Shown here: in pieces, positions 51,601 through 64,000 of the stretch
Numbering within the stretch: the stretch's first letter is position 1
How the letters are laid out: every line of letters begins with the position of its first letter
Assembly (NCBI RefSeq): GCF_047663525.1
Contig: NC_092590.1
Location: forward strand, 53,040,501 to 53,104,500
DNA from: Anas platyrhynchos
Taxonomy: Eukaryota; Chordata; Aves; Anseriformes; Anatidae
Reading direction: 5' to 3'
DNA length: 64,000 nucleotides
Made by a program: the position numbers and the translations under genes
The notes under the pieces: generated by a model
Told to the model about the DNA's origin: nothing
Database searches by the model: none
What the model saw: only the letters and a program-made list of their open reading frames with translations

Positions 51601-54600
51601 AAATAAAAAAAAATCACTTGCTCCTTGCAGTTCCTGCTCAGCCATTTTAAAGGTGTAAGTTTAAGTAATTCTTACTGAATGAAGACAAGGCTGGAAAAGA
51701 AGTGTCAAATGGTGGCTGAATGTGCTTAGAAGTTATTAAAAATTCTCCTTTTCTTTACAAAGCAAGAGTATATGGAATAGCGTTGCTAGTGGACTGGAAA
51801 GGCTAGGGACCCAGATGGTTTTGATTTGCTTTTGCCTCATCATAGACAGGATTGTTATGTGACTCCTGTAGATTTCCAAAGTAAATGTGAATGGGAGGAA
51901 AAATGGTACGTGTTCTAGGGATGACACTAAACTGAATAGTCCTAGCCATAAATACAGTAGAATGTTTCTCTTTTGACAAAATAATTCACCAGATTGTTAT
52001 TGATTCAGTGATTTAGATGGAAGTTTTTATTCCATAAATCATTTATCTTTGATCCTATGTTAAAGCCATAGCCCAAAGCTTACACCAATGTAAGTGCCTT
52101 GTTAATCCACTTAATCTTGAGTTTTCAGTTTCAGTTTATTGTTTTGTAATGTAGACAATAACAAATAATTTAATCCCTAGTCATCTCTTTGGTTATTTCT
52201 GTCAAGATGCTGTGGTAATTTCAGAAAACATCCTCCTCTTTCTGTATTTTCCTCACAATGAAGCAAAATGTTCAAAGGTGAACATGTTTCTGAACAACGT
52301 GGCATCCCATTGAAAAATGACTGAGTCACCTCTACATTTATACATAGTAGGCTATCGATCTGTGAGACATTGTGTGATTCCATTTTCATCTTTGGGAAGA
52401 GGACAAATAAGTATCCAGCTACACTGAACAGATGATACTTTGCTTTGACTCTAAACCATGTCCTTCCTTTGATTAATGCTGCTGCTCTTATGCTAGGTCT
52501 AAGAGTCAATATCTTTCTATTCACAACTTGGAAAAAAGTCAGTAGTGTAAAGTTAACAGTACACATTAAAATCTAAAATTGTAGTTTCTTCAAAACAGAG
52601 GTTTACAGTGTGAGAATAACTTATACATTTTAGAGAAAAAATGAATAAGAAATACATGGAACATAAGGAGACAAATGCTTTGAAGAAGATTCCTGCCATC
52701 TCTACCTTGTGTCCCAGCTTAGTGTCCAATTAAAATCAGATCATTGAAAGCTTATGATTTAAGTAGGTTAAGTAATTGTATAATGAGCAACAGGCATGGT
52801 AGATACATCACATACTGGTCTGCTTCAAGTTCAGAAGTCTGAACCTACTGATCAAATATTAATAGAAAAAAAAGAAAAAAAAGAGGTGTGTCCACTAATG
52901 AGGTCTAGTTGTCTTTTTCAGGATGGGGTTTCTGGTGGGTTTTCTATACAGGCAGTGATTGATCACCGAATGTGAGCCACAGGGCAGGCAGGGTTTCTTT
53001 TTGCCCCTTTTTAGTTTTGCAGTCTTGATAACTGCTTTCAGGAGAAAGTATTCCTCTAACAGTATCCCTGTACACCACTTTTTTTTTTTATTTTTTCCCC
53101 AGAAACTTTTTATTGGCACAATTTAGGCCATTTAGATTCTTTTGTTTTCTCATGGCTTCCATTTTTGCTTTCTGGTGCTAATGGATCTTGTGCACCTGCT
53201 TATTGAATTCTCAGCAAAACAAGAACCTGAAAGCAGTATTGTCAGCTTCTCTACTGCCATTGAATCGTGATTTTCAGCAAGGTTATGGCTTTCCATTGCT
53301 GCTCTACTTGCTTAGCAAGACACTATGCAGTGAACATGTGGGCATTAAGGTGGTCTCTGTGTGTGTTCAGAAAAACAACATGCCATTGTTTAAACCTTCA
53401 CATGGGTAATCTCTGCAAGCTCTAGGAACTTGAAAATGAATAAATCCCAAAGCATAAATTCAGCTTTAGTTAAAGATTAATTTTGCTGCTGCCTGCTGAG
53501 GTAAGCTGAATGGATATTCATGTTTTGGTATTGAGAAATACTAGATAATGCTAACCATACCCCGGTTCTTAAAATGAATGTCTTCCGCTTTAGTTTTTAG
53601 AAATTTTTGATATCTTCCATATGTTTACTGAATCTTGCTTTGGTTGTGTGGCATGGCAACATCACACATCTTTGCCACCAGCTGTTATTAATAAAGAAGT
53701 GAGAGATTGGAACTGTGGTTTGCCGTAAGCTCAGCTATTTCTTAATTTTAATATTCTTGAAAATTCAACAGTTCCATTGTAAGCACGGGAAACATCCATT
53801 GTAGTTGCAAGTTTATATCAGTGAAATTTATAAACTATTGTAAGTATGTGCAATATATAAATATGTACCACAAAGTGGAATTGTTATTCGGCAGGACTTC
53901 TTGAAAAATGAAGGGATTCAAAGGCATTACTATTGTCGAGGCGATGCTACTGTTCTCTAGTAGTGATAAATACCCCTAAGTTTTCTTTCTTCTAATACAT
54001 ATTTTGAAGCAGGATCAGTACTGAGTTTATATGATGGCTAAATGGTGTGTCTAATTCATATTTTAAATGAGACAGATGACAGTTATGGGTATCATGCTAG
54101 ATATGTGGAATGAAAAAAAAATCCTTTATTTTCCACCTCCTCTGCTTTCCATGAGAGTGTATAATCATGTGTAATCGAGAACCAAGGACAGTATTTTGCA
54201 TGTGAATACTTTTCTGATTTCTAAATCAAATCTTCTCAGGGAAACCAATTATTATATTATTTATGTAGATTTATTTTAGTATCAAACAGCTGCTTTTTTA
54301 AGTCCACTATGTTGTCGTTATAAAACACAGGAGCCTTGCTCCCCAAAAATATATGAAATGGGAATAAACTCCTCTGAGCTACAGCTCTGCTGGCTGTAGT
54401 GCTTATGTCTGAGAGACCAACTTATTTCCGCCTCCATCAAAGCTTTCAGAAAGGGAAGAATAAGTTGTGAAAGAGATGGTGCACCAGGAGCTAGCTTTCT
54501 TTTGAAATGTAAGGCTGTAACTTCGACACCACTGGCAACATGGTGGTCATCAGTTTTCCTGAATAAAAACTCAGATTTGGATCTGTGAGTGCCTGAGCTG

Positions 54601-57600
54601 GACAGCTGGACAGTTCAAGCAAGACAAGGGTGGGTTTGTCTAAGGAGTCTTCAGTCATGTTGTTTTCACTGCACTGCAGGCATACTACAAAGGAGAAGCT
54701 TGGCAGACACCAGTGCAGGGTATCAAGCACACAGATACTGGAACACCGTTGTTATGTTTGGATTTGTCTCAGTAAACTTACCCCTGGATCTTTCTTGCTG
54801 GAGCAGCACCAGATCTGTGCTGTCACAGAACAGGGTGAGACATACTGGAATGTCACCTTGTCTTTTCGGAGCTTCTCATGCACATCTCACAGATTTCTCA
54901 ATTCCAAAGTTGTCTCTGTGGCTGGAAAGCTGCTGAAATTATATGTCGGGAATAAAGAATCCCAAAGTTGTGCTCCAGAAATGAAAGAAAAAGTACCACA
55001 TCAATTTTGTTTATCAGTCATGTCTGGTGATGCCCAGTTTGGATTTTTACTGTGCTGTCTCATGCTGAGTTAATAACAGCTTCAAAGGTCTCCTGAAGAA
55101 CAGAAGTGACCCGTGGGTATCTGTGGTAGTCTGAAGTGCAAACAATCACCTTACTTCACACATTATGTCTTCTGTAAGAACCATCTCTGATACACAATCA
55201 TCTCTCCTTACTTTAAGTGAAAATGTAAGTTGGGGAGGTTAAAGGTGCTTCAGGTTTTTGCTTCAGCCAAAAGAATCCATCTGGATTTAGCATCTAGCAT
55301 CAACTAAACATTTCTTTTGGAAGGACGTTCCCAGCTTTATATGACAGCTCTTTTACTTAAATAGTCTGTCTTTCAGATTGGTGTGATGACTCAGTATGTT
55401 TATATTCCAGTGGTTAGCAGAAGGGTAAGTCAGAGTATTTTGTTTCATGGATGGGAAAGGAGGCCTGATCATCTCAATGAACTCTGAATGAATTATGTCA
55501 GCAATTTGTAATTTGTCTGAGGATATGGCATTTCCTGGGAGAAGTTACAGGATTGCAGTGAACTTGAACTACCGAAAAAACTGATGCAATTCATTGTGCA
55601 AAAAACAATTCATGTAACAACAACATGCTTCCGATGTTTGCTGCCTTGCTGTATGACAAAGATTGTTTGTTTGTGTGTGTCCTTATTTTTTTTCTTCCCT
55701 AAACCACACCATTTCCTTTTAGAATAACTATGACACTTTTGTTCTTAAATTAGTGGTGTGCTCTCAAATCTGAGTATTGTGTTTGCAGACAAAGTTGCTT
55801 AATAGCCAATTTCTGTTGCTTCCTTAATATCCATTCTTTAGTTGGTCCATTTCAGCTTGGCACTCTGATTCCTCTAACATTTTCAATGGAAGATTATGCA
55901 AAACCAGTGACTTTTGTTCTCAGTGACTTTTTGCCCGTTCCTGTTTTTAGCGTGTGACTTTTCCTCTTCCTTTAGATGATTTATATTACAGTTTCTACTT
56001 GTTACATTGACCATTAGAGCCTGGCATTACATTTTTTTGGCTGGAATAGCTGTCAAACTCAAGTGCATTGCTGACTCCCAAATTTTCATGTGAACAGGAC
56101 AGAAATGATACAAAAATGTAGAATACCTGCCGCTTCTGATACCCTCTCCCAGGCATTTGAATATTGTGAGTAGGTCAAAAGAGGATCTAAGAATGAGTAA
56201 GTTTATATTTATTTTGATATGCTGTCTTGTATTTAATCACTGACACTTCACATGTTTAGTCTTCGCTCTGTAACAGTGAGAATTAGAACCACATTCCCTT
56301 GCATGGAAAGGAAAGCTGTCATCATGGGCACAGTCACATGAGTCCCATATCTAGAGCTTTAAGATGAGCATCATGAGAGTTGATAACATCACAAAAGGTG
56401 ACAGCATTGCACTGGAATAGGAACAATATCAAAGATATGTAAAGAACTGCAGATAGTTCATGTCTGGAAAATATGTTAGATTATGAAAACTATGTGCTAT
56501 CCAGCTTGGCTGGACTCCCCAGTGGCACTGTGACTTTTACGAGGCCCCCTGTTTACTGTCCCCTAGTGACATTCTGCATGTTATAGTTGTACTCCTTTCT
56601 TGTCTTCTTTCCACTGCTTTCCAGTATAAATACTGCATAGCATTTTGGTGCATGGATTGCTCAAGCTATTTTGATGTTTGGGACCCAGCAGCTGTCTTCC
56701 ATGTTTCTTTGTAGAGACCCAGCATGCTCTATCAGACAATACTGACCACAGCCTGTTAGCCCTAGTGATATTTCCTTACAGGGAGATCATTTTTTAGGGT
56801 TGTGATGAGAACAGCAGGACATATTTTTGTCACACGCTTACACCATGATTAAGGTTGTTTTATAGACTAATAGCTTAGATAATTTTTGTGTCTAAAAGGA
56901 AAATTGCATGCTACCACGGGCTTTTCATCCATAAATCTTAATGTAATTTGTGATTTCTGGGCCTTAATATCACAGGAATATTATTGAAATGACACCCCCC
57001 AAAAAATTTTATTTATTTATTTATTTGTTTCCATAACTTGCAGAAGACAAGCTGTGAATTTTGGTCCAATGAATTGTTAGTCTTTCCTTAGTCAGACAGG
57101 ACTGTATTTTTTTCCCCATCTGTTTTTTGCCTCTGTGGATTCAGGAAATCAAGTGTGAGCAGTCTGATACAGCAGTCCTAAATAAGACTAGGATTTTCTT
57201 AAAAATCTGAACTGAAATTACCTCAGTTATTTCATGGTGTATTTCCTTTCTTGAAATCAATACTTACAGAACAGCATTTGGGCATTAGTAGCAGTTAATG
57301 GTGTTTCACCAGAGACAGAATGTTTTGGCTGTCAGAAAAAATTATCTGATCTTTGTAAGCACACAGTATTCTGACCATTTAATACAAAAACTGATCGTAT
57401 TAAAAGCAAATGACCTGTTGCCTCAAAAACCAGACACTGACCTTTCCTACCTACAGTGTACACAGCGTTTAACTGAAAAAAAATCTTTTTCAAATCAAGT
57501 TTTCTAACATCAGTGGTAGGAAGGGAACTTGTACCAGTATTTTTCAGGAACTGAGGATATGTTTTGGTCCAATACTGTGCTAAATCTATTCTATGCCCAA

Positions 57601-59077
57601 ACCTCTAGTATTTGGGATTGTTTTATTTCTGTCTGTCCTCAAGGATTCTGCTTCTAAGTCTTCTTGCCCTTCCTTTGGAAAGAGATAAAAATGTGTATCT
57701 AGAAAATACCTTAGTTTTGTGTACTTAGAGAATGACTCAGAATATAGACTACCGAGGGAATTGAGGGAGACGTTCTTTTCTTGGAGACACAAAGTGGGCC
57801 AAACGAATAAGCATGTAGCACAAAATGAATAAGCATGTTTCCTTCTACAGTCCCATTTTTCTCTGACAGTTCTGTTATTTATGACTGGTTTTAGATTCAT
57901 AGTCCCTTAGGGATATATACTCTTTTGAAGTCTTTCTCTGATGGGGACCGCAAGTTTCAATTTTTTAATGAAATTAGAAGCGTGCCCTTCTTTTCTGACT
58001 TCTTACTGATCTAAAAATGGGCTAGCAGGAAGATACAATGTGCTAGGCTAGAAGAACTGGGAGGACAAAGCATGTCCGAAGTTTTTGCAGACACCATTGG
58101 CATACTATAGCACTTAAAAGTGGTGCATGTATTCTTTTTGTATTGTAATATTTGATGGCAAGAGGAAAAGAAACAGTATCAGGGAATATGTAAAAGTTGG
58201 TATAATGTATTTATATTTGTATCTAGCACTCTTCATTAAGTTCGCATTGATGACATAGGAGCCATTAACTTTTTTTTTTTTTTTTTTTCATATTCACCAC
58301 AGAAATTGATGGAAAAAAAAGCTCATATAGAAGTTCAAGTGATGGAAAATTAACATTTATTAAGGCTATGCTTGCTGAGTCACTGATGATGATTTTAAAT
58401 AGGTTTAGTGCTTTTCATGATATCTTTTCCTGTAGAAGGGAAAAATACAACATGCTGTTTAGTTGCCTGTAAATATTTACTTTGCTGTTATACAAAACAA
58501 GCAGTTCAGGGTGTTTAGAGAAGGATGTCTTTCCCAATCTAACATTCTTTTCTTGAGCAGTCACTGAAAGCAAATTTGTATACAACAGACTCCTTTTAAA
58601 TCTTTGGTAGTAAGTTGCCAATGAAAAGATTGGGATTTTTTTGTTACTTGTAGGTGTTGATGAGAAAGAAAATTTTTGAGGTCCTCCTTTAGTATAAACA
58701 TTGGATTAAAGTATCTGCTATCCACAATGCCAACAGACTCAAAAATTTCCTCATAGAAACTGGAACATAAAAGCAAGATATTTCAGAAGCTTACTGGTTT
58801 GTGTAGTGATGGTCCTGCTCCACATTACCTGGTGCAACACAACCATGTTCTTTTTCACAGAATATCACGACTTCAAGGGATAGTGTGCTCTGATTCATGA
58901 GGAGTCTATGTTCAGATGCTTGTGGTAATCTACTGTCTACTGAGTTGTAGATCTAATTTTTGGGCTGATGGGCTGAACAGTGGATTGAACTCAACAGCAC
59001 CATTTCCTGAGGGAGCACTGTAACCACTGTAGTGTCAGAAAAGGCAATTTAATGTCATTTTCTCTCTCTCTCTCTCT

Positions 59078-59116
<39 letters not shown>

Positions 59117-59429
59117 GCCGTGCTTTCAAGTTACAGCAGCTGTGTTTTGGGAGAGCTGTGTTCATAACAGATCTGTGTTATTCCTGTGCTACCTGCTGCA
59201 CTCAGACCTCCCAAAGGGATCTAATATAGGCTGGGCAAACCAAGGTTATGGGATTCAGTGAAGGTGGCTGCTAAGCTGCTATGCTCCAACATGACCAGAA
59301 GCAAAAGTTTAGGCAAACTTTGAGGACTTTAATATGAAAATGTAAGCAACTGTGGGCTTCAAGATGTCATGTCATCAAGTAAGGATTGTCTGTTACTTGG
59401 AGTTAGGTTACTGAAACTCACCCACTTTT

Positions 59430-59470
<41 letters not shown>

Positions 59471-61362
59471 CGTGCCTGGGTATTTGAAATGTTAGCTGTA
59501 AGTGAAGGTGGAAACTTATCTGATATATCACAAAGTCTTGAATTGCACCATTTGCCACTTCTGAATAAGGTGTGAAGAAAAAATACTTGTGACAACCAGT
59601 TGGCTCTCTCAGCATGTTTTATATTTTGCTTATGGTGGAAAATGGTGTTGCTCTGATTACAGAGCTTGCCAACTCTCCCAGGCTGTACTTCATGAGCTGA
59701 CAGAGCTACTCTGAGCTGGCTCTTTCAAATATTCAGAGAATGCTACCATCTTTAAGCTGACCATCAGTTTACATCCTGCTTGCTAGACAAGCCCAGTAGT
59801 AGGACAGTGTTGAGACTGAATCACCATAATAACAGGCACAGTGGTTATGAAGTGAGATACTGCTCATATCTCACACCATGCTGGCACCATACCTGTTTTC
59901 AGTGCTGCCTGGACTTTAAACAGTACAAATTTTCATAGTCAAGGGAGTAAAATAGGCAGTGAGATTAGGCAGGGATAAATCTAGTCTCTAGTTCCTTAAG
60001 AAGTAGTCCAGTTTTAATTCATGCTAGTCACTCTGGTAACATATTCTTCAGAGAAAAACACTTAGAACAGAACCAATCAAAGGGTTAACATGCAGAGACT
60101 GCCATTTACAAGACTACTGATGAATGTGATAAACACCAATCTCTTGATGATTTTCAGAAAGAGTCTTTCAGAGTAATGGATGCATTTACACTCTTGTGTC
60201 CTGTCCTGATCAACTTCGTCAGGAAAATCAATCACATTGAAGAGGCTAAACTGTTATTTGTAGGCTTTAACTCATGAGTCATCCTTTTGGAAGACTTTGT
60301 CTGGAGTTAATTGTTCTATTTTGCCTTACTGTAGGGAAAATCTTAATTATTTTTAGTTAATTTTGATTAAAAAAGATTTAATAACTATCATTATTAACTT
60401 CATAATGACAGTTTCAATTTTGCTATTAAACATACATTTGGAATGTTGTTTTTGTTTTGTTTTTATTTAAAGAATATGATATGTTTCTAATATATGAAAT
60501 TATAGCCTTAATGGAGTAATGTTTTTAAATGATTTTTTTTTTCCCCAAGACTACTGTATATATTTTGATTATTTTATTATATATACCTGTTTAGCCTCTG
60601 GCAGAAGTTTGTGCAACTCAACTGAAATCAGAAAATAAGTTTTCTTTATTAATCCATATTCCATTTGTAAAACAGAAAACATTACTTGTAAACACCACTG
60701 AATACTGTGATAAGTTATAGCTTTGTAAAGTACTTTGAAAATGAGCATTATTGTAAATAATAAGTGGAATGCTCCTTATCACTGGTATTGTTACTTAAAA
60801 CAAAAGTTATAATAATTTCTTGGTTTTTAAATAATTGGTAAATGATTATTTTTAATTAGAAAATAAGATTTATTTAGCCTTACTACTGAAGTGTATTGTG
60901 CACTTTACATTTTTTTTGTTTTGTTTTTCAAATGCAATGCCTATCCAACTTCTAGTTCATCAGGTAAAAGGTTTATAAATTTCAGTGAAATTGTAGGTTT
61001 GTGGATGTTGGGTGAACTAAAATTAATGGTATGAGTGCACTAGGTTGTCCACCAAAAAGGAAGATTATATACGACTTTTCAGTAAGAATCTAAAAACAAT
61101 TTGTAGCATACATTTAAATAATCTAGCTGTTTTGTGAAATGGGTAGGACTGTTCTTGAAAACATAGGAATTACTAACTGATACTGGAATGATAAAACTGT
61201 GCTCTTTTGTTTTTCAGGTCTTAGGAGCAGATGAGGATAATATGGGGGATGGTTGCTCTCAAAAACTGGCTTCTGCCAAGTTCCTTCGACTTTTGCTCCT
61301 CATACTGATTCCATGCATCTGTGCCCTTATCCTTTTGCTGGTTATTCTGCTTACCTTTGTAG
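45542..61362 (+). CDS. CORIN: CORIN, pro-ANP convertase, 5' part (exons 1-2 only)
   Basis: The span is genomic; the gene continues beyond the window. Joined exons 1 (75 nt) and 2 (145 nt) encode 73 residues plus one base. This comprises a cytoplasmic tail (1-49) and a signal-anchor helix (about 50-73: LLLLILIPCICALILLLVIL). Corin is a type II membrane serine protease made mainly by heart muscle cells that cleaves pro-atrial natriuretic peptide. Its frizzled, LDL-receptor, scavenger-receptor and trypsin-like domains are encoded farther downstream and are absent here. The match to human around the membrane segment (CSQKLA, then IPCICAL) is very strong. No exon 3 was found before 64000. Confidence 0.93.
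45617..48839. other. CORIN intron 1, 5' part
   Basis: The CpG island continues to about 46320 and includes a GGGAC-type pentamer run at 46191-46220. A T19 run lies at 46399-46417. The rest is ordinary intronic DNA. The many open frames on the minus strand here are products of high GC content. Confidence 0.5.
46191..46220. repeat. (RGGAC) pentamer tandem repeat
   Basis: Six tandem pentamers of the form AGGAC/GGGAC (the last varies as GGGAT) in the CORIN CpG island. Confidence 0.85.
48874..48919. repeat. 23-bp tandem duplication
   Basis: Two adjacent 23-bp copies beginning GTCCCAGGCC and ending GCTG (48874-48896 and 48897-48919), differing at three positions, in a GC-rich part of CORIN intron 1. 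Confidence 0.85.
49038..49047 (+). promoter_or_regulatory. MEF2 / TATA-type motif CTATAAATAG
   Basis: A perfect match to the MEF2 consensus YTAWWWWTAR and also a strong TATA box. It is located 3.4 kb downstream of CORIN exon 1. Confidence 0.55.
59061..59115. repeat. (TC)10 followed by T35
   Basis: A pure pyrimidine stretch of 55 nt on the plus strand: ten TC units, then 35 T. Confidence 0.97.
59428..59474. repeat. TG microsatellite
   Basis: A TG array with a few interruptions (TTTG at the left, GCGTGCGTG at the right) in CORIN intron 1. Confidence 0.95.
61218..61362 (+). CDS. CORIN: CORIN coding exon 2 (membrane anchor)
   Basis: Encodes residues 26-73 plus one base. It starts VLGADEDNMGDGCSQKLASA and continues through K46-F47-L48-R49 into a hydrophobic helix of about 24 residues ending TFV. 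Acceptor tgtttttcag; donor GTGAGT at 61363, phase 1. DEDN (30-33) occupies the place of the human DDNN tail motif. Confidence 0.95.
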
Positions 61363-63424
61363 GTGAGTGCTAACAGAGTAAATTGGTCTGTTTTCAATTA
61401 ATGCATTGCTATCTCAATTTTAGTCTCCTTTTCAAGTGCTAATGTTGACATGAAAGATGTATCTTAGCACATCTACATAACAATCTATACTACCTAGTGA
61501 AATAACAATGTTTGTTTCAGAGAAATAAATATGATATTTTGATTTATATATTTAAAATATCTTTATGTAACAAATATATTTATGTAACTTTTTTTTTTTT
61601 TTTCCTGAATTTCTGAAGGTAAATTTTTGATGAGCTAACTACCTTGAATAGATAGCATATAGATGGTTTTCAGCAGTCATTTTACAACTATAAAATATAT
61701 TTATGTTAGACATTTAGATAACTGTCAGTGGAATGGAATATTTGTACCTTTATGTCACACACTGATGTGTAAATATGTTTTTTATTTTCAGGTGAAGGTT
61801 AATTTATAAGTATCCACAAATCTTTCTGAACAGTCTACAAAATATTACTGTTCAACTAAGGAAAATATGTTTCTTTCTACTAAGTATGAAATATATATCA
61901 ATGTAATACCCCAAGTATGCTTTGTGGAAACTTGTTGCAGAAATATTAGAATTTGCAATGGCTTAGTCTGTTAACTCTGTGTCTGTTACAGAATTAACGA
62001 GCTAATAATTTATTTCCAACAAAACTTTAAGAAGCCTTCCTTTTGTTGCCACTACAGAGAAGCTGACATGTCTCGTCATTAAATCTTTTCAACTACAGCA
62101 CGAGAAAGACAGTAACACTGGGTTAAAACTTTTTTTTTTTGAAAAAAAAAAAGCAAACAAAAAAAACCAATTGTTTTGCTTTCAGTGCTGAGAGGCTGTG
62201 GCATTTTTACTTCAGTTCTTGGTAAAAAAAATATTTTCTTGTTGTGCTTCCTTAAGTAATTCAGGAGCACATCTTTAACAATTGCAGCAATGTGTTTGTA
62301 TATTTATATGTATATATAAATCTATATTTCCCTTTAAAACCCCCACCTAACATACCATACAACCAAACAGTTAGCAAGCACAGGAAGGAACCAAACATGT
62401 TTCATTAGCACCTTCACTTCTGTCAAAACCAAGACAACTTAAATCTGTTTTCTCAATTCAGTCTGTAAAGTATTTACAATAATATGTTGTAGACCTGTTC
62501 TTTTCATTTAACTTAGGTTAGGCAAGTCAAAATAACAAAGCTAATGAATGCTATGATTGACAACTGAGTCTTGGGTTGTATCTTTAAATTGAGAACAGGC
62601 TGAAGTGGACTAAGACTAGTAAGTCCAGCAATTAGGAAATATGATGCCATTCAATTTACTTTCCTTATGTTTATCATTCCATTTGTATCCTTCATATCCT
62701 CTGCCCTAGATTTTCATTCTTTGGTGAGAAAGCAGATAAAAAGCAGGTGTATTTGTCAGATCTACTAATTCGCCTCCTCCGAGGCATGTATCGACATAAT
62801 ACTCATTAAAATGTATGAAATCCTCTGGGGAAATGGGACTTGTTCTGATCCTACTTACACAGCAAAAATCAGGACTATCTCCTATTAGGTCAATGTAATT
62901 ACTGTGGGGTGAAGAATAAGGCTTGGTGTTATTACCCATGTCTAAAATAGGCACAGCTCCCTTAAGCATATCTTAAATTTTCATGATTACAATTTACTAT
63001 TCACTTTCAGTTTTCAGCTTCTTCTTTTATGTGTATTGATAGCCTAGAAACAAATATATTTGATGTCAGTAATTAAATGAACAAATTCTATGAACGTCTT
63101 TAAAATGTGTGTAAAATAATGTATTCTGTTCTATTTATTGAGAATACATTATATCCAGAATAGTAGTTCATATTCACTTCAGATCAGTAATAAATGAATG
63201 CTGTTAACACTCTGATATTGGTATGATGATTTACAGTGTAAGAAATGAGTTGATGGTCCTGACTGATTCACAAATTACCCTCTTGATAGGAAATTATCAT
63301 CTTATCACCAAATGGAGGAGCTAAGTTCTGTGGTTGTCATTCTAGTATGTTTCACTGCTGATGAAGTCATAAATAGAGGGCTCCGAGTATTAAAACATAA
63401 ATAGAGAGCTTCCAGAAAAAGAGT
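61363..63424. other. Start of CORIN intron 2
   Basis: AT-rich DNA. The only notable content is an antisense ATG-initiated open frame at 62706-62969, discussed as a finding. CORIN exon 3 was looked for and not seen. Confidence 0.5.
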
Positions 63425-63778
63425 CTCCAGGGAGACCTTATTGCAGCCTTTGAATACTGAAAGAGTGCTTAGAGAGATGGAGAGAGACTTTTACAAGGTA
63501 CTGGTAGGACAAGAGGTAACAATTTTAAACTGAAAGAGAGGGTAGATTTTGTTTAGATATAAGGAAGAAATTCTTCACTCAGAGGGTGGTGAGGCAGTGG
63601 CACAGGTTGCCCAGAGAAGCTGTGGATGCCCCATCCCTGGCAGTGCTCAAGGCCAGGCTGGATGGGGCTTTGGGCAACCTGGTCTGGTGGGAGGTGTCCC
63701 TGCACATGGCAGGGGGGTTGGAACTAGATGGCCTTTAAGCTCCCTTCCAATCCAAGCCATTCTGTGATTCTATGATTT
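63425..63778 (+). mobile_element. CR1 3' end, sense, in CORIN intron 2
   Basis: Follows the CR1 consensus in order: tctccagggagaccttattg, then the agaaattcttcactcagagg block, the gttgcccagagaagctgtgg block and the gatggggctttgggcaacct block. It ends in the short terminal repeats attctgtgattctatgattt. It is 5'-truncated. Confidence 0.95.
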
Positions 63779-64000
63779 TCTGATTATCAGTGATGTGCCA
63801 ATACCTTCAGAGTGCACAGATTCATAGGGCAGACCCTGCAGAAGAAGTCTCAGTGACTATGTGCTGGCTAGTTACAGCAGTGATACATCATTCTATTCTC
63901 TGTGTAACTGCCTAATCCATTACACATGCTTTGGTAGGCTGCTTTGCTCTGTTTGGTTAGCTTTTTAAACAAATGTGGTCTTCTTGGGATTTCCTGCTGT

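Larger units (their letters stand above)
49271..61217. other. CORIN intron 1, 3' part
   Basis: About 12 kb of AT-rich intron. Noted contents are an ATTT run near 57007-57028, a T19 tract at 58270-58288, (TC)10T35 at 59061-59115 and a TG array at 59428-59474. A stretch open in several frames lies at about 54480-55075. No CR1 copy or gene was recognised. Confidence 0.5.

Noticed and set aside
59369..59615. Frames rich in Val-Cys or Thr-His repeats
   Set aside because: They are translations of the TG/CA microsatellite.
63549..63767. 72-codon plus-strand frame
   Set aside because: It lies within the 3' UTR of a CR1 copy.
61363..64000. Search for CORIN exon 3
   Set aside because: No plus-strand segment with a phase-1 acceptor and the expected corin ectodomain start was seen, so the exon presumably lies beyond the window.

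Overview
This is 64 kb of vertebrate nuclear DNA, most likely from a bird and probably a galliform such as chicken. The support is the repeated fragments of CR1 LINE (the main avian retroposon), the compact AT-rich introns, the two CpG-island promoters, and a NFXL1-CORIN gene pair in the same order and relative orientation as in human 4p12. No bacterial, plasmid, phage, CRISPR, rRNA or tRNA feature was recognised. The species call is an inference.

Region 1 (1-1370) is AT-rich upstream DNA with no gene that I can identify. Region 2 (about 1380-41985) is the complete NFXL1 gene on the plus strand. It has a CpG-island promoter with two ZNF143/STAF-type motifs, 22 coding exons (all GT-AG, all joining in frame), a predicted protein of 886 residues and a 3' UTR with several AATAAA signals. 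The protein has a low-complexity Gly/Arg/Pro N-terminus, an acidic Ser-rich stretch, a RING-type zinc finger, about ten NF-X1-type zinc fingers, a charged coiled-coil stretch and a single hydrophobic helix at the extreme C-terminus. The largest intron (between exons 18 and 19) holds a previously unassigned open segment at 27846-27947. It has a good acceptor, the right phase, a stop and a downstream AATAAA. It looks like an alternative terminal exon that would replace the last zinc finger, coiled coil and membrane helix.

Region 3 (about 41985-44900) is intergenic. Region 4 (about 44900-64000) is the 5' part of CORIN, encoding the cardiac type II membrane serine protease that activates pro-atrial natriuretic peptide. 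Present are a CpG-island promoter and exon 1 (45542-45616, cytoplasmic tail), a 15.6 kb intron 1, exon 2 (61218-61362, rest of the tail plus signal-anchor helix) and the start of intron 2. All extracellular domains lie beyond the window. CORIN intron 1 has a GC-rich island around 48.85-49.27 kb with a perfect MEF2/TATA-type motif. Intron 2 has an antisense ATG-initiated open frame of 87 codons with locally dense CpG.

Repeats are CR1 fragments at about 2527-3045 (-), 3362-3540 (+), 11553-11770 (-), 28440-28680 (+, old), 29069-29215 (-) and 63425-63778 (+), plus microsatellites and long poly-T/poly-A runs. Exon boundaries were set by reading frames, splice consensus and recalled family sequences; no alignment or database search was run.
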